Positions 1 through 6,785 of a stretch of 16,901 bases of DNA are shown in pieces. The DNA comes from Oscillospiraceae bacterium. Lineage in GTDB: Bacteria; Bacillota_A; Clostridia; Oscillospirales; Oscillospiraceae. Position 1 is the stretch's first letter; each line of letters begins with the position of its first letter. Position numbers and translations under genes: made by a program. The stretch is taken from assembly GCA_017415945.1 (NCBI GenBank), contig JAFQDR010000078.1, forward strand, positions 1 to 16,901, given 5' to 3'. The notes beneath the pieces were generated by a model that saw only the letters and a program-made list of their open reading frames with translations, was not told where the DNA came from and ran no database searches.

Positions 1-976
1 CAAAGGCAAACAACGCCTCGTTTATTTCAAAGATATTGTAATTTCCGTTTTTGATGAAATATTCAATGATGATGTCAAACTTATTGCTGTGCGACAGCGC
101 AAAGCCGGCCTTCATCAGCATATCTTTTGTTTCGGCAAGGGTAAGTTCCAGTGAAATGGCAAAGGCAAGAACGGTCGGCTTTGAAGGCTTGTAGTTCACA
201 TCACTGCGGATTTTCGAGAACAGCTTGCGGTCAATGTTTGCCTTTTTATAGCACTGTGCATCGGTCATTCCATTCTCGTCGATCTTGCGGAGAAGCATCT
301 CGGAAAAGCTCTCATCCATCTGCGAAAGCGCATCGTCAAGCCCACTACCGACTGCCATTGCCTTGCACTCACAAGCATCGTCCATCGCCATAAGCGGCTT
401 CATTTGAGCATTCATACGGAAACGCTCACGGCGCTCATCGGTATGCTCATCCACGTAATGATCGTCTATGTATTCGGCAATGTCGGAAAACAGCTTTTCT
501 CCGATCTGATACGCGGCTTTGTCGAAAATCACGATGTACACGGTCATCTCGTTTTCAAGGAGGAAGCTGCTGATCATATCGATCGCAACCTTCAGCGCTT
601 TGTCCTTTGGGTAGCCGTATACCCCCGACGAAATCAGCGGAAACGCCACCGATTCACAGCCATACTCCTTTGCAAGCTGCAAGGAGGTTTTATAGCAGCT
701 TTCAAGGTATGCCTGCTCGCCTTGATTTCCGTCCTTGTAGATTGGACCGACGGTATGTATGACGTATTTTGCCGACAGGCGGTATCCTTTTGTTATCTTG
801 GCACATCCCGTCTTGCAGCCGCCAAGCGTGCGGCATTCGGCAAGGAGTTCAGCTCCGGCGGCGCGATGGATAGCGCCGTCCACGCCGCCACCGCCGAGCA
901 GAGATTCATTGGCGGCGTTGACAATCGCATCCACCTGCATTTTCGTAATATCGTTTCGTATGATTTGTAGTGGCAT
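1..976 (-). CDS. Macro-domain protein with C-terminal HTH-like domain (3' end cut by window edge)
   Basis: The reading frame is open from the ATG at 976 to the left edge with no stop, so 325 residues are visible and the C-terminus is missing. Residues 1-170 form a macro domain (ADP-ribose or O-acetyl-ADP-ribose binding and hydrolysis): NDIT at 8-11, VNAAN at 19-23, the glycine-rich GGGGVDG loop at 28-34, and later ISSGVYGYP. These match catalytically competent macro hydrolases. Residues from about 225 to the edge form a helical, XRE-like region ([16 protein letters not shown], then an AGFALS segment) often found fused to macro domains in Clostridia. The start is supported by AAAGGAG 7 bases upstream. 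The gene lies 50 bases downstream of the AAA ATPase on the same strand, probably in one transcript. The domain call is firm; the substrate (protein ADP-ribose, nucleic acid or a metabolite) cannot be told. Confidence 0.9.
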   Translation of the reverse strand, partial: MPLQIIRNDITKMQVDAIVNAANESLLGGGGVDGAIHRAAGAELLAECRTLGGCKTGCAKITKGYRLSAKYVIHTVGPIYKDGNQGEQAYLESCYKTSLQLAKEYGCESVAFPLISSGVYGYPKDKALKVAIDMISSFLLENEMTVYIVIFDKAAYQIGEKLFSDIAEYIDDHYVDEHTDERRERFRMNAQMKPLMAMDDACECKAMAVGSGLDDALSQMDESFSEMLLRKIDENGMTDAQCYKKANIDRKLFSKIRSDVNYKPSKPTVLAFAISLELTLAETKDMLMKAGFALSHSNKFDIIIEYFIKNGNYNIFEINEALFAF

Positions 977-1026
977 ATATACTCCTTTTTTCGTTTCTTA
1001 TTCGGTTTAATCACACCAACACTTCA

Positions 1027-2337
1027 TCACCGTTTGATCGGTACCATCTCCACTTCTTCAATCGCGTACAGCGGCAGATTGATGAGCCAATCTTCCTCTT
1101 TGTAGTCCGCCATTGAAGTGCGGATGGAGCATTCGGGGGTGAATTTTTCTCTGTAAGTCTTGAGGCTCTTGGTTTGCAGATTAATCTCCGCCTGAACCTC
1201 GACGGGAATGGCCTGCTCGCCGTTGTCGATGACAAAATCGATCTCGCAGGAACCGCGGTCGTTGGTGTAGTAGTAGACGCCCAGATCCTCGATGGTTTTC
1301 AGCTGCTGACATACATACTGTTCGGTCAGTGCGCCTTTGAATTCTACGAAGAGGTCGTTGCCGTCAAGGAGCGTGCTTCCGCGAAGTCCCGTCATACACC
1401 CGAGGAGTCCCACGTCAACCACGAACAGCTTGAACGCTTTCAAATCCTCGTATGCTTTCAGCGGAATGCTTGCAGTGTTCACACGGCTGACCTTGTGGAC
1501 GAGTCCGCAATCGGAGAGCCACATCAGTGCGGTTTCGTAATCTTTCGCTCGGCTGCCCTCACGGACAAGACCGTAGATAAACTTTTTATTCTCCTTGGCA
1601 AGCTGAGAAGGGATACTGTTCCAAAGCATACGGATTTTTGGTACGATTTCGTGAGGTGCGTGCTTGGAAAAATCCTGTTCATAGGCGGCGAGGATACGTT
1701 TTTGAATGTCGCGCACCTCGTTGAAATCCTTGTTATCTGCAAAACTCTGCACCGCCTCGGGCATACCGCCGACAAAGTAATAATGCTTCAGGGCATCGAT
1801 ATAGGTCTGCTTGAAGCTGCTGACCATTTGGTAATCCTGTTTATCCAGCAGTTCTGCAAAGCGTTCCTTACCCATTGCCATCAGAAATTCTTTGAAGGAC
1901 AAGGGATAGAGCTTCAAAAAATCAACTTTGCCCACGGGAAAGGATGTACCGCCGTGCAGAGCGATACCGAGAAGCGATCCGGCGCACACAATGTGATACT
2001 GCGGCGCGTTTTCGCAAAAATATTTGAGAGAGGACAAGGCTCTCGGTACTTCCTGAACCTCGTCAAAAATCAGCAGAGTGTTATCGGGATTGATTTTTTT
2101 GCCGGCGTAAAGCTCAAGCCCGAGCATAATGCGTTCTATATCCAGATCGGCAGAGAAAAGCTCCGACATTCTGGAGTTTGAGTCAAAGTTTATATATACG
2201 GTTTCGGCATACGCCTGGCGGCCGAATTCTTTCATCAGCCAGGTCTTGCCTACCTGACGAGCGCCCTCGATAATCAGAGGTTTTCTGCGCTTGCTGTCTT
2301 TCCATTTTAATAATTTTTCCATTGCAATACGGTACAT
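1027..2337 (-). CDS. AAA-family ATPase with C-terminal DUF4143 domain
   Basis: This 436-residue protein has the family's usual length. The N-terminal AAA_14-type ATPase has a Walker A motif GARQVGKT at 25-32, a Walker B motif LLIFDE at 88-93 and a sensor-like CAGSLLG at about 118-124. The DUF4143 half (about 200-400) ends in a nuclease-fold-like segment, EIDFVID then IPVEVQ (365-382). In most relatives the last motif reads E-V-K; here the lysine position is Gln382, so any PD-(D/E)XK chemistry is probably lost. The family is common in Firmicutes, archaea and mobile regions, but its cellular role is not established. The ATG is preceded by GGAGG at good spacing, and a clear promoter lies just upstream. 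The macro-domain gene follows 50 bases downstream, which suggests co-expression. Confidence 0.9.
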   Translation of the reverse strand: MYRIAMEKLLKWKDSKRRKPLIIEGARQVGKTWLMKEFGRQAYAETVYINFDSNSRMSELFSADLDIERIMLGLELYAGKKINPDNTLLIFDEVQEVPRALSSLKYFCENAPQYHIVCAGSLLGIALHGGTSFPVGKVDFLKLYPLSFKEFLMAMGKERFAELLDKQDYQMVSSFKQTYIDALKHYYFVGGMPEAVQSFADNKDFNEVRDIQKRILAAYEQDFSKHAPHEIVPKIRMLWNSIPSQLAKENKKFIYGLVREGSRAKDYETALMWLSDCGLVHKVSRVNTASIPLKAYEDLKAFKLFVVDVGLLGCMTGLRGSTLLDGNDLFVEFKGALTEQYVCQQLKTIEDLGVYYYTNDRGSCEIDFVIDNGEQAIPVEVQAEINLQTKSLKTYREKFTPECSIRTSMADYKEEDWLINLPLYAIEEVEMVPIKR

Positions 2338-2367
2338 CTTTGCACCTCCATATAATTCTACGAGTAT

Positions 2368-2396
2368 ATTATATCACACAATCACAAAATTTGCAA
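2368..2396 (-). promoter_or_regulatory. Sigma-A promoter of the ATPase-macro pair
   Basis: Read on the minus strand, TTGCAA (2391-2396) is followed by exactly 17 bases and TATAAT (2368-2373), with TGA before the -10 giving an extended -10. It lies about 31 bases upstream of the ATPase start. The spacer holds two TGTGAT copies, which could be a binding site. Confidence 0.75.
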
Positions 2397-2729
2397 CGAC
2401 TTTTTGAAGTTGTATCGCATTTTATGCAACGATAAAGGAATAAGCCGGGCAGTGCCGAACTTATTCCTTGATACTATCCTTTATTATGACCACTTCCTGG
2501 CAGCACAACACAATACCGCAGAAGGAAAAATAAATCCGGATAATAAACTGTTAACTTTGTTTCGATCGGGATTTTATGTTCCGAAACGCTTGACAAATGA
2601 CCGAATCAGAGGTACAATACCCCTAACAATCAGCTGATCATTCAGTTCATAGTACGCCGAAAACCGCATGAAAAAGGCTGAAAATGGCCGCAACACTACG
2701 CTCCGAACCGCGAGTGTACTGCGATTTTA
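2397..2729. other. Intergenic stretch without a supported gene; one stem-loop
   Basis: No frame here has both a start and a ribosome site. A plus-strand frame 2404-2637 exists but begins at TTG with no Shine-Dalgarno sequence and resembles nothing I know. The only structure seen is a stem-loop at 2435-2469: a ten-base arm AAGGAATAAG pairs perfectly with CTTATTCCTT, and a smaller CGG/CCG stem sits inside it. It has no U tract, so it is not a normal terminator. Confidence 0.5.
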
Positions 2730-2790
2730 GTGCATAGTTAGTGCATACTATGAACAAGCTCCGCCAAAAAAGCGGTGCATAAAGTGCATA
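2730..2790 (+). repeat. Four GTGCATA direct repeats (candidate recombinase arm sites)
   Basis: GTGCATA occurs at 2730-2736, 2741-2747, 2775-2781 and 2784-2790, all in the same orientation, as two pairs spaced 11 and 9 bases. Short, directly repeated sites 100-200 bases from a core site are typical arm-type binding sites of tyrosine recombinases. The tRNA 3' end at 2914-2941 would be the core. The repeats are seen directly; the role is inferred. Confidence 0.5.
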
Positions 2791-2913
2791 CTCTCCCGAA
2801 ACTTTTTTCTGAAAATGCGCAAAAAAGCATTGATTTTACGCACATTTTTATGAGATAACCGACAAAATCTGAAAATAGGCATCTGCCACAGGCGCGTTGG
2901 GGTGGTAGAGGCC

Positions 2914-2941
2914 GCTGGTTCAAGTCCAGTCACTCAGACCA
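2914..2941 (+). pseudogene. tRNA 3' fragment (T arm, acceptor 3' strand, CCA); probable attachment site
   Basis: The T stem GCTGG (2914-2918) pairs with CCAGT (2926-2930) around the loop TTCAAGT. It is followed by a seven-base acceptor strand CACTCAG, discriminator A and CCA (2939-2941). The matching 5' acceptor strand CTGAGTG and a D arm are absent from the preceding 100 bases, and no anticodon arm folds from the sequence just upstream, so this is not a whole tRNA. A lone tRNA 3' end is what an element leaves at its far end after integrating into a tRNA gene. The amino-acid identity cannot be given. Confidence 0.65.
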
Positions 2942-2980
2942 AATAAAGCCGAAAACTCACGTCTTCGGCTTTATTTTTTT
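2941..2980 (+). terminator. Rho-independent terminator directly after the tRNA 3' end
   Basis: A perfect 13-bp stem (2941-2953 with 2964-2976) and ten-base loop end in a run of T to 2980. The stem begins at the last A of the CCA, so this is probably the terminator of the original tRNA gene. Confidence 0.85.
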
Positions 2981-3083
2981 GCTTTTTTAGGGGGTAATAT
3001 GGGGTGTGATCTGCTAAATGAGACGAAGGCGGAATTGCTTGACCACATGTTTGACCATAGACGGTGACCACATGAATAAGTTT

Positions 3084-3119
3084 GGCGTTGGAGTAGGTTT
3101 TCTCCAACGCCTTTTCTTT
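3084..3119 (+). terminator. Hairpin with T-rich tail
   Basis: GGCGTTGGAG (3084-3093) pairs perfectly with CTCCAACGCC (3102-3111), followed by TTTTCTTT. It is terminator-like on the plus strand, yet no gene is seen just upstream. It may mark the end of an eroded gene or a small RNA; two GACCACATG direct repeats lie just before it (3041-3049 and 3066-3074). Confidence 0.5.
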
Positions 3120-3143
3120 GGTTTATGCGGTGCAGATTTTGAG
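3114..3143 (+). repeat. Dispersed repeat, copy A
   Basis: This 30-base sequence matches 14237-14266 at 26 of 30 positions in the same orientation, and a weaker third copy lies at 7820-7847. The shared part is roughly ATGCGG-GC-ATTTTGAG. It overlaps the tail of the hairpin at 3084-3119. No coding role is apparent. Confidence 0.5.
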
Positions 3144-3285
3144 GGGTGATTATGCCCATTTTTTGCCCCTAACAACATTGTTTGTCCACTTGCAGAAATT
3201 TCTTTGATTTTACAACTCGAGGTGATTAATATGGACATCAGCTTTTAGACATCATAAAACATCTAAGCTTTAAGTGAGGGGGGAC

Positions 3286-3948
3286 TTAAAATAAAATATT
3301 CTCAGCTGATTCTAAATACGAGTAGGATAGTTTCTGCTTCGATAAATCTTCGTCCATTTTACAATAAGAATATCTACTCTCATCACCAAAGCTAAGCGCA
3401 TATTTATCTAACATTTTCCCCACATCCGTGAAACAATAATATTCCTTTTTTGCATCAATAGAATCGCTATCCAATCCTCTTGTCTGATTATACATAAGAT
3501 TGTTAGATGCTAACGAAATACAATATATGTTTTCCTCGATTCTGTCCTTGGTAATATTATCTTTAAGAAATTTCGCATCTTGTGATAATAACTTTGTAAG
3601 ACAAAAACCAAGTCTAAAAAAATCCTCTTTACATATTAAGCCATTCTTATACGCTCTCAAAAGATTAGAATATGCCTCCAACATATCTACTTCATTTATG
3701 GCATTTATATTATATATAATTTGTCTAACCATCTTCTGGTATGACCCGCTATCTTCTTCAAACTTTTCGGAGAGTTTTAGCCAATCATCAAAATCACTAT
3801 CTTGATTAATCATTATATCGTACAACTTACCAAAGACAATTTGATCCGAAAGCGAATACACAGACTCTATTGTATCCTTAATCGGAGACAACAACGGTAA
3901 CGCTAAAGATAACCATGAACAAGTAACATTAAAAATTTCTTGTTTCAT
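3286..3948 (-). CDS. Hypothetical protein, 220 residues, AT-rich
   Basis: I chose the ATG at 3948 because GGAGGTATTAT stands directly before it; the longer open frame would overlap the dehydrogenase gene. The protein starts MKQEIFNVTCSWLSLALPLL, a hydrophobic stretch too short and broken for a sure membrane helix, followed by a charged, mainly helical body. A segment near residues 31-60 (YSLSDQIVFGKLYDIMINQ, then DFDDWLKL) looks like a conserved helical repeat, but I do not recognise a characterised family. It is clearly more AT-rich than the dehydrogenase 13 bases upstream, so it probably arrived separately, though it may now be co-transcribed. A mobile-element accessory or defence role is possible but unsupported. 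Confidence 0.75.
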   Translation of the reverse strand: MKQEIFNVTCSWLSLALPLLSPIKDTIESVYSLSDQIVFGKLYDIMINQDSDFDDWLKLSEKFEEDSGSYQKMVRQIIYNINAINEVDMLEAYSNLLRAYKNGLICKEDFFRLGFCLTKLLSQDAKFLKDNITKDRIEENIYCISLASNNLMYNQTRGLDSDSIDAKKEYYCFTDVGKMLDKYALSFGDESRYSYCKMDEDLSKQKLSYSYLESAENILF

Positions 3949-3961
3949 ATAATACCTCCAT

Positions 3962-4996
3962 TCAACACTCCACCGCAACTTTAATAACCCCGTCGCGTTT
4001 ATTTTCAAACAACTCATACGCCTCGTCGATCTTCGCGAGCGGATAGGTATGCGTGATCAGCGGCTCGGTATCGAGTTTGCCCTCGGCAATGAGCTTCAGC
4101 GTATCCTCGCAATCGCAGCCGTCAACGCCGCCGGTCTTGAAGGTCAGATTCTTGCCGTACATATTCGGCAGAGGCAGAGTCTGCGCCTGATCGTACAACG
4201 CCACCACCGTTACGATCACATTCGGACGCGCGCACTGCCATGCAAGCTCAAAGGTGTTCTCCACTCCTGCCACTTCAAGCACTACATCCGCACCGCCGTG
4301 ATCGCTGTTCTCATGGACAAAATCAAGGCAATTTTCAGGCGTCACCGTCAGCACATCTGGATAGTGCTCATTTACAAACTTGAAACGGTTCTCGTCCCTC
4401 TCGCACACTATGATGCGCTTGGGAGTTTTCAGCATCACACAAAGAAGCGTGCAGATTCCCGTAGGACCTGCACCGATGATGAGAACAGTATCGTCCTCGG
4501 TGATCTCGGAGATTTTCGCCGCCCAATAACCTGTAGCGAGAACATCGCCCACCAACAGAGCTTGTCTGTCGGTTACGGTGTCGGGAATCTTGTTCAACCC
4601 TTGATCCGCAAACGGCACGCGAACGTACTCTGCCTGACCGCCGTCGATGCGGCAGCCGAGCGCCCAACCGCCGTTTTTGTCGGTGCAGTTATTGACGAAG
4701 CCTTTCTTGCAGAAAAAGCACTCGCCGCAGAAGGTTTCCACATTCACTGTAACTCTGTCGCCCGGCTTTACGTGCGTGACCGCCGAGCCGATTTCTTCCA
4801 CGATGCCGACCATCTCGTGACCGACCGTGATTCCTTCCACCGCTCTCGGCACGCTGCCGTGCTTGATGTGCAGATCGCTGGAGCAGATGCTGGCGAGCGT
4901 GACTTTGACAATGGCATCGCGCTCGTGCTGTATGGTTGGCTTGGGCTTCTCAACCAAGCCGCATTTTCCTTTGGATATGTATGTGTAGGTCAGCAT
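3962..4996 (-). CDS. Zinc-dependent alcohol dehydrogenase (MDR superfamily)
   Basis: This 344-residue protein has the medium-chain dehydrogenase pattern. Catalytic zinc residues are Cys in ICSSDLHIKHG and the GHEMVGIVEEIG motif. Four structural-zinc cysteines are spaced as in CGECFFCKKGFVNNC. A Rossmann NAD(P) site lies at VLIIGAGPTGICTLLC, and the acid in IIVCERDENR after the second strand suggests preference for NAD. It would oxidise or reduce an alcohol/aldehyde pair in the cytoplasm; the substrate is unknown. The start is chosen at the ATG that gives MLTYTYISKGKC, matching family length. A TTG 36 bases upstream (5032) has a better Shine-Dalgarno sequence (AGGAGAGG), so a 12-residue longer form is possible. 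It is much more GC-rich than both neighbours. A long-spaced inverted repeat lies upstream. Confidence 0.9.
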   Translation of the reverse strand: MLTYTYISKGKCGLVEKPKPTIQHERDAIVKVTLASICSSDLHIKHGSVPRAVEGITVGHEMVGIVEEIGSAVTHVKPGDRVTVNVETFCGECFFCKKGFVNNCTDKNGGWALGCRIDGGQAEYVRVPFADQGLNKIPDTVTDRQALLVGDVLATGYWAAKISEITEDDTVLIIGAGPTGICTLLCVMLKTPKRIIVCERDENRFKFVNEHYPDVLTVTPENCLDFVHENSDHGGADVVLEVAGVENTFELAWQCARPNVIVTVVALYDQAQTLPLPNMYGKNLTFKTGGVDGCDCEDTLKLIAEGKLDTEPLITHTYPLAKIDEAYELFENKRDGVIKVAVEC

Positions 4997-5303
4997 GATT
5001 TGTTTGCCCCTTTTCTTAATTATGTGGTACAATTATTGCCCCTCTCCTGCGATGAACACCCCATTGGAATATTCTCTTCATTACAACTTGAATAATTGCA
5101 ATGGGGTATTTGTTTTTAGAGGAATACCGTGACTATTTCGTACATTTTATATCCTTCACTAAGATTTTTTATCAGTTCGTGGGCAGTGAAATAACCTGTT
5201 TTTAATCTTATACATTCTGCCTTGCTATCTATGAAACTGGTTCTAGCAGTTCAAAAAAAGAAGCTAACACAAACCTATGAATGAACTCTTTAACGATTAC
5301 ATA
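4997..5303. other. Intergenic region with a 9-bp inverted repeat upstream of the dehydrogenase
   Basis: ACCCCATTG (5060-5068) and CAATGGGGT (5101-5109) are perfect inverted repeats separated by 32 bases, 60-110 bases upstream of the dehydrogenase start. No U tract follows on either side, so an operator or leader structure is likelier than a terminator. I see no convincing promoter, gene or RNA in the remaining AT-rich stretch 5110-5303. Confidence 0.45.
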
Positions 5304-5921
5304 TTAATAACTTTTATTAAACTTCTCTATTTCTTCCCATTCACCAGTTTCATAATTTTCATCATAATGTGATAAGGGTACTTTCTTTTTTTGCATTCCG
5401 TTTGCTGTTTCAATAATTAGCTTTGCCTTTATTGTGTTTTTTGAACTTTTCGGAAAATTATAGAATACTGCATAATACTCCTTCACTCCATATGGTTCAA
5501 TTGTTATAGGCACTTTGGCCCCTTTGCTCTCATAATCAATATATGAACCATCAGTAGTATATCCGTGTCCATCTTCATTAATGTTTTTCACGTCTGGATA
5601 AAACATTTCTATTTCCTTCCAGTGCGGATTATCTGTATCCGCCAAATCATATGTAATACCACCATGCATAAGTGAAATATTCGAAATTGTAACAATTGCT
5701 GCAGTGGGATTTTTAAATGATAGTCTTAAAACAGCAATATACTGCGATAAGAAGTACGAACCATTAATTTCTCGTACTTTAGAAGCTCCATAAAAACAAT
5801 CATATTTTTTATTTTTTATGCAAACTCTCAAATGTGGGGTTTGGTTTCTCAAAGATTTAATCGACACCCACAATGCTATTACAGAGATAATAATAGGGGC
5901 AAGATTTAAAAACAGTTTCAT
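5304..5921 (-). CDS. Hypothetical membrane-anchored protein, 205 residues
   Basis: The ATG at 5921 is preceded by AAGGTGG at normal spacing and gives a clean N-terminal membrane helix (LFLNLAPIIISVIALWVSI), so I prefer it to the open frame reaching 6005. After the helix comes a basic segment (KSLRNQTPHLRV) and about 170 residues rich in beta-prone stretches, such as YIAVLRLSFKNPTAAIVTIS and AKLIIETANGMQKKKV. This resembles a single beta-sandwich domain held at the membrane. I do not recognise a named family. Base composition is AT-rich like the gene at 3286 and unlike the dehydrogenase between them. No partner gene is evident, and it has at least 133 bases of its own upstream space. Confidence 0.75.
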   Translation of the reverse strand: MKLFLNLAPIIISVIALWVSIKSLRNQTPHLRVCIKNKKYDCFYGASKVREINGSYFLSQYIAVLRLSFKNPTAAIVTISNISLMHGGITYDLADTDNPHWKEIEMFYPDVKNINEDGHGYTTDGSYIDYESKGAKVPITIEPYGVKEYYAVFYNFPKSSKNTIKAKLIIETANGMQKKKVPLSHYDENYETGEWEEIEKFNKSY

Positions 5922-6054
5922 ATGTATATCCACCTTACTTGTTCGTTTTTCGATGAAGACTTCACAAATTCCCTTATAGGATGCGGTATGAATATTATCC
6001 GTCAAATCGTTCCTTATAGAGTTTCTTTCTCCTTAGATAAATAAGCAAAACTTT

Positions 6055-6273
6055 TTATCCGATTCCAAAGAATCTCTCAAAGAACGTCAACAGTTTTACA
6101 ATAAAACCTTGCTTCTTCTCTGTGTGGTTGCCGCCACCAAAACGGGATATAAACTGCATCATCTCATCGATGTTGGTACCAACGGTTTTTTCAGAACTAT
6201 CACGGAAAACGACTTCAATCAACTTATGATTCAGCTCCTCTTTTTGGTCCTCTTTCTGAAGCAATTGTACCAA
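6055..6273 (-). CDS. Small hypothetical ORF, 72 residues (doubtful)
   Basis: A TTG at 6273 has a weak AAAGGA about 8 bases upstream; no ATG exists in this frame before the preceding stop. The peptide is charged at the start (QKEDQKEELNHKL), has a GGGNH motif in the middle and a hydrophobic, phenylalanine-rich end (FIVKLLTFFERFFGIG) that could be an amphipathic helix. It follows the rhodanese gene by 44 bases on the same strand, so it may be the last cistron of the Fic operon. It could also be the broken end of a longer gene. I recognise no family. Confidence 0.35.
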   Translation of the reverse strand: MVQLLQKEDQKEELNHKLIEVVFRDSSEKTVGTNIDEMMQFISRFGGGNHTEKKQGFIVKLLTFFERFFGIG

Positions 6274-6317
6274 CTGTCGTTCCTTTTATTTTGCAACGTA
6301 CTGCCGCCACTCGATAT

Positions 6318-6782
6318 TTATTCACCTGTAACAATCTCCCCCGTCCAATCGAGAATTCCACCAAACTCCACGATGTTCGTATACCCAAGTTTCACCAGCT
6401 TCTCGGCAGCCTCTTTACTGCGGCGACCGCTACGACAATATACTAAAATAAGCTGCTCCTTGTCCGGCAGTTCGGGGATCTCCGCCGTGCCGATGTCTTC
6501 GTTTGCCACGTTGATTGCATTCGGGATATGCCCTGCGGCAAATTCGTCAGGACGGCGCACATCGAGAATGATGTAGCCGCTTTCCTGCGCCATCATAACA
6601 ACGGCTTCGTCCACGCTGATCTGGCGGTAGGTGTTCGTCTGTTCGTTGTTCATTGTGTCATTTACCTCAGTGCCGGCTGCACCGGTTCCCTTTTCTGTTA
6701 TATTATCCGTATTATCCCCGCACGCGACAAGTTGAACGGCAAGTAAAACTGCGGCGGCAATTATGATTATCCATTTCTTCAT
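6318..6782 (-). CDS. Rhodanese-domain lipoprotein
   Basis: This is a 154-residue exported protein. Residues 1-21 are a lipoprotein signal peptide ending in the lipobox LVAC, with Cys21 the lipidated residue. A low-complexity linker (22-52) leads to one rhodanese domain (53-150), with LDVRRPDEFAAGHIPNAINV and the active-site loop CRSGRRS starting at Cys116. A persulfide-forming cysteine is therefore present. The protein would sit on the outer face of the membrane, where sulfur transfer or thiol chemistry on exported proteins is plausible. It starts 3 bases after the Fic stop codon, with its GAGGA ribosome site inside the Fic 3' end, so it is probably translationally coupled. Why an exported rhodanese is tied to a Fic protein is unclear. 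Confidence 0.9.
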   Translation of the reverse strand: MKKWIIIIAAAVLLAVQLVACGDNTDNITEKGTGAAGTEVNDTMNNEQTNTYRQISVDEAVVMMAQESGYIILDVRRPDEFAAGHIPNAINVANEDIGTAEIPELPDKEQLILVYCRSGRRSKEAAEKLVKLGYTNIVEFGGILDWTGEIVTGE

Positions 6783-6785
6783 TTA

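Noticed and set aside
404..1010. Plus-strand frames opposite the macro gene
   Set aside because: The minus frame has macro-domain motifs and a ribosome site; the plus frames are its antisense.
1174..2181. Plus-strand frame of 335 codons
   Set aside because: It is antisense of the ATPase, which has Walker motifs, a promoter and a ribosome site.
2404..2637. Plus-strand frame of 77 codons
   Set aside because: It starts with TTG without a Shine-Dalgarno sequence and resembles no known family.
2738..2933. Two overlapping minus-strand frames of 61 codons, one starting MTGLEPAAST
   Set aside because: The first residues are the antisense of the tRNA T arm and acceptor strand, a well-known source of false proteins; there is no ribosome site.
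2881..2941. A complete tRNA gene
   Set aside because: No 5' acceptor strand complementary to CACTCAG, no D arm and no anticodon stem can be found upstream.
2971..3238. Two minus-strand frames crossing the terminator and hairpin region
   Set aside because: They read through palindromic terminator DNA and a repeat, and have basic, low-complexity sequence and no convincing start.
4049..5095. Plus-strand frame of 348 codons
   Set aside because: It is antisense of the zinc dehydrogenase, favoured by its GC-rich third codon positions.
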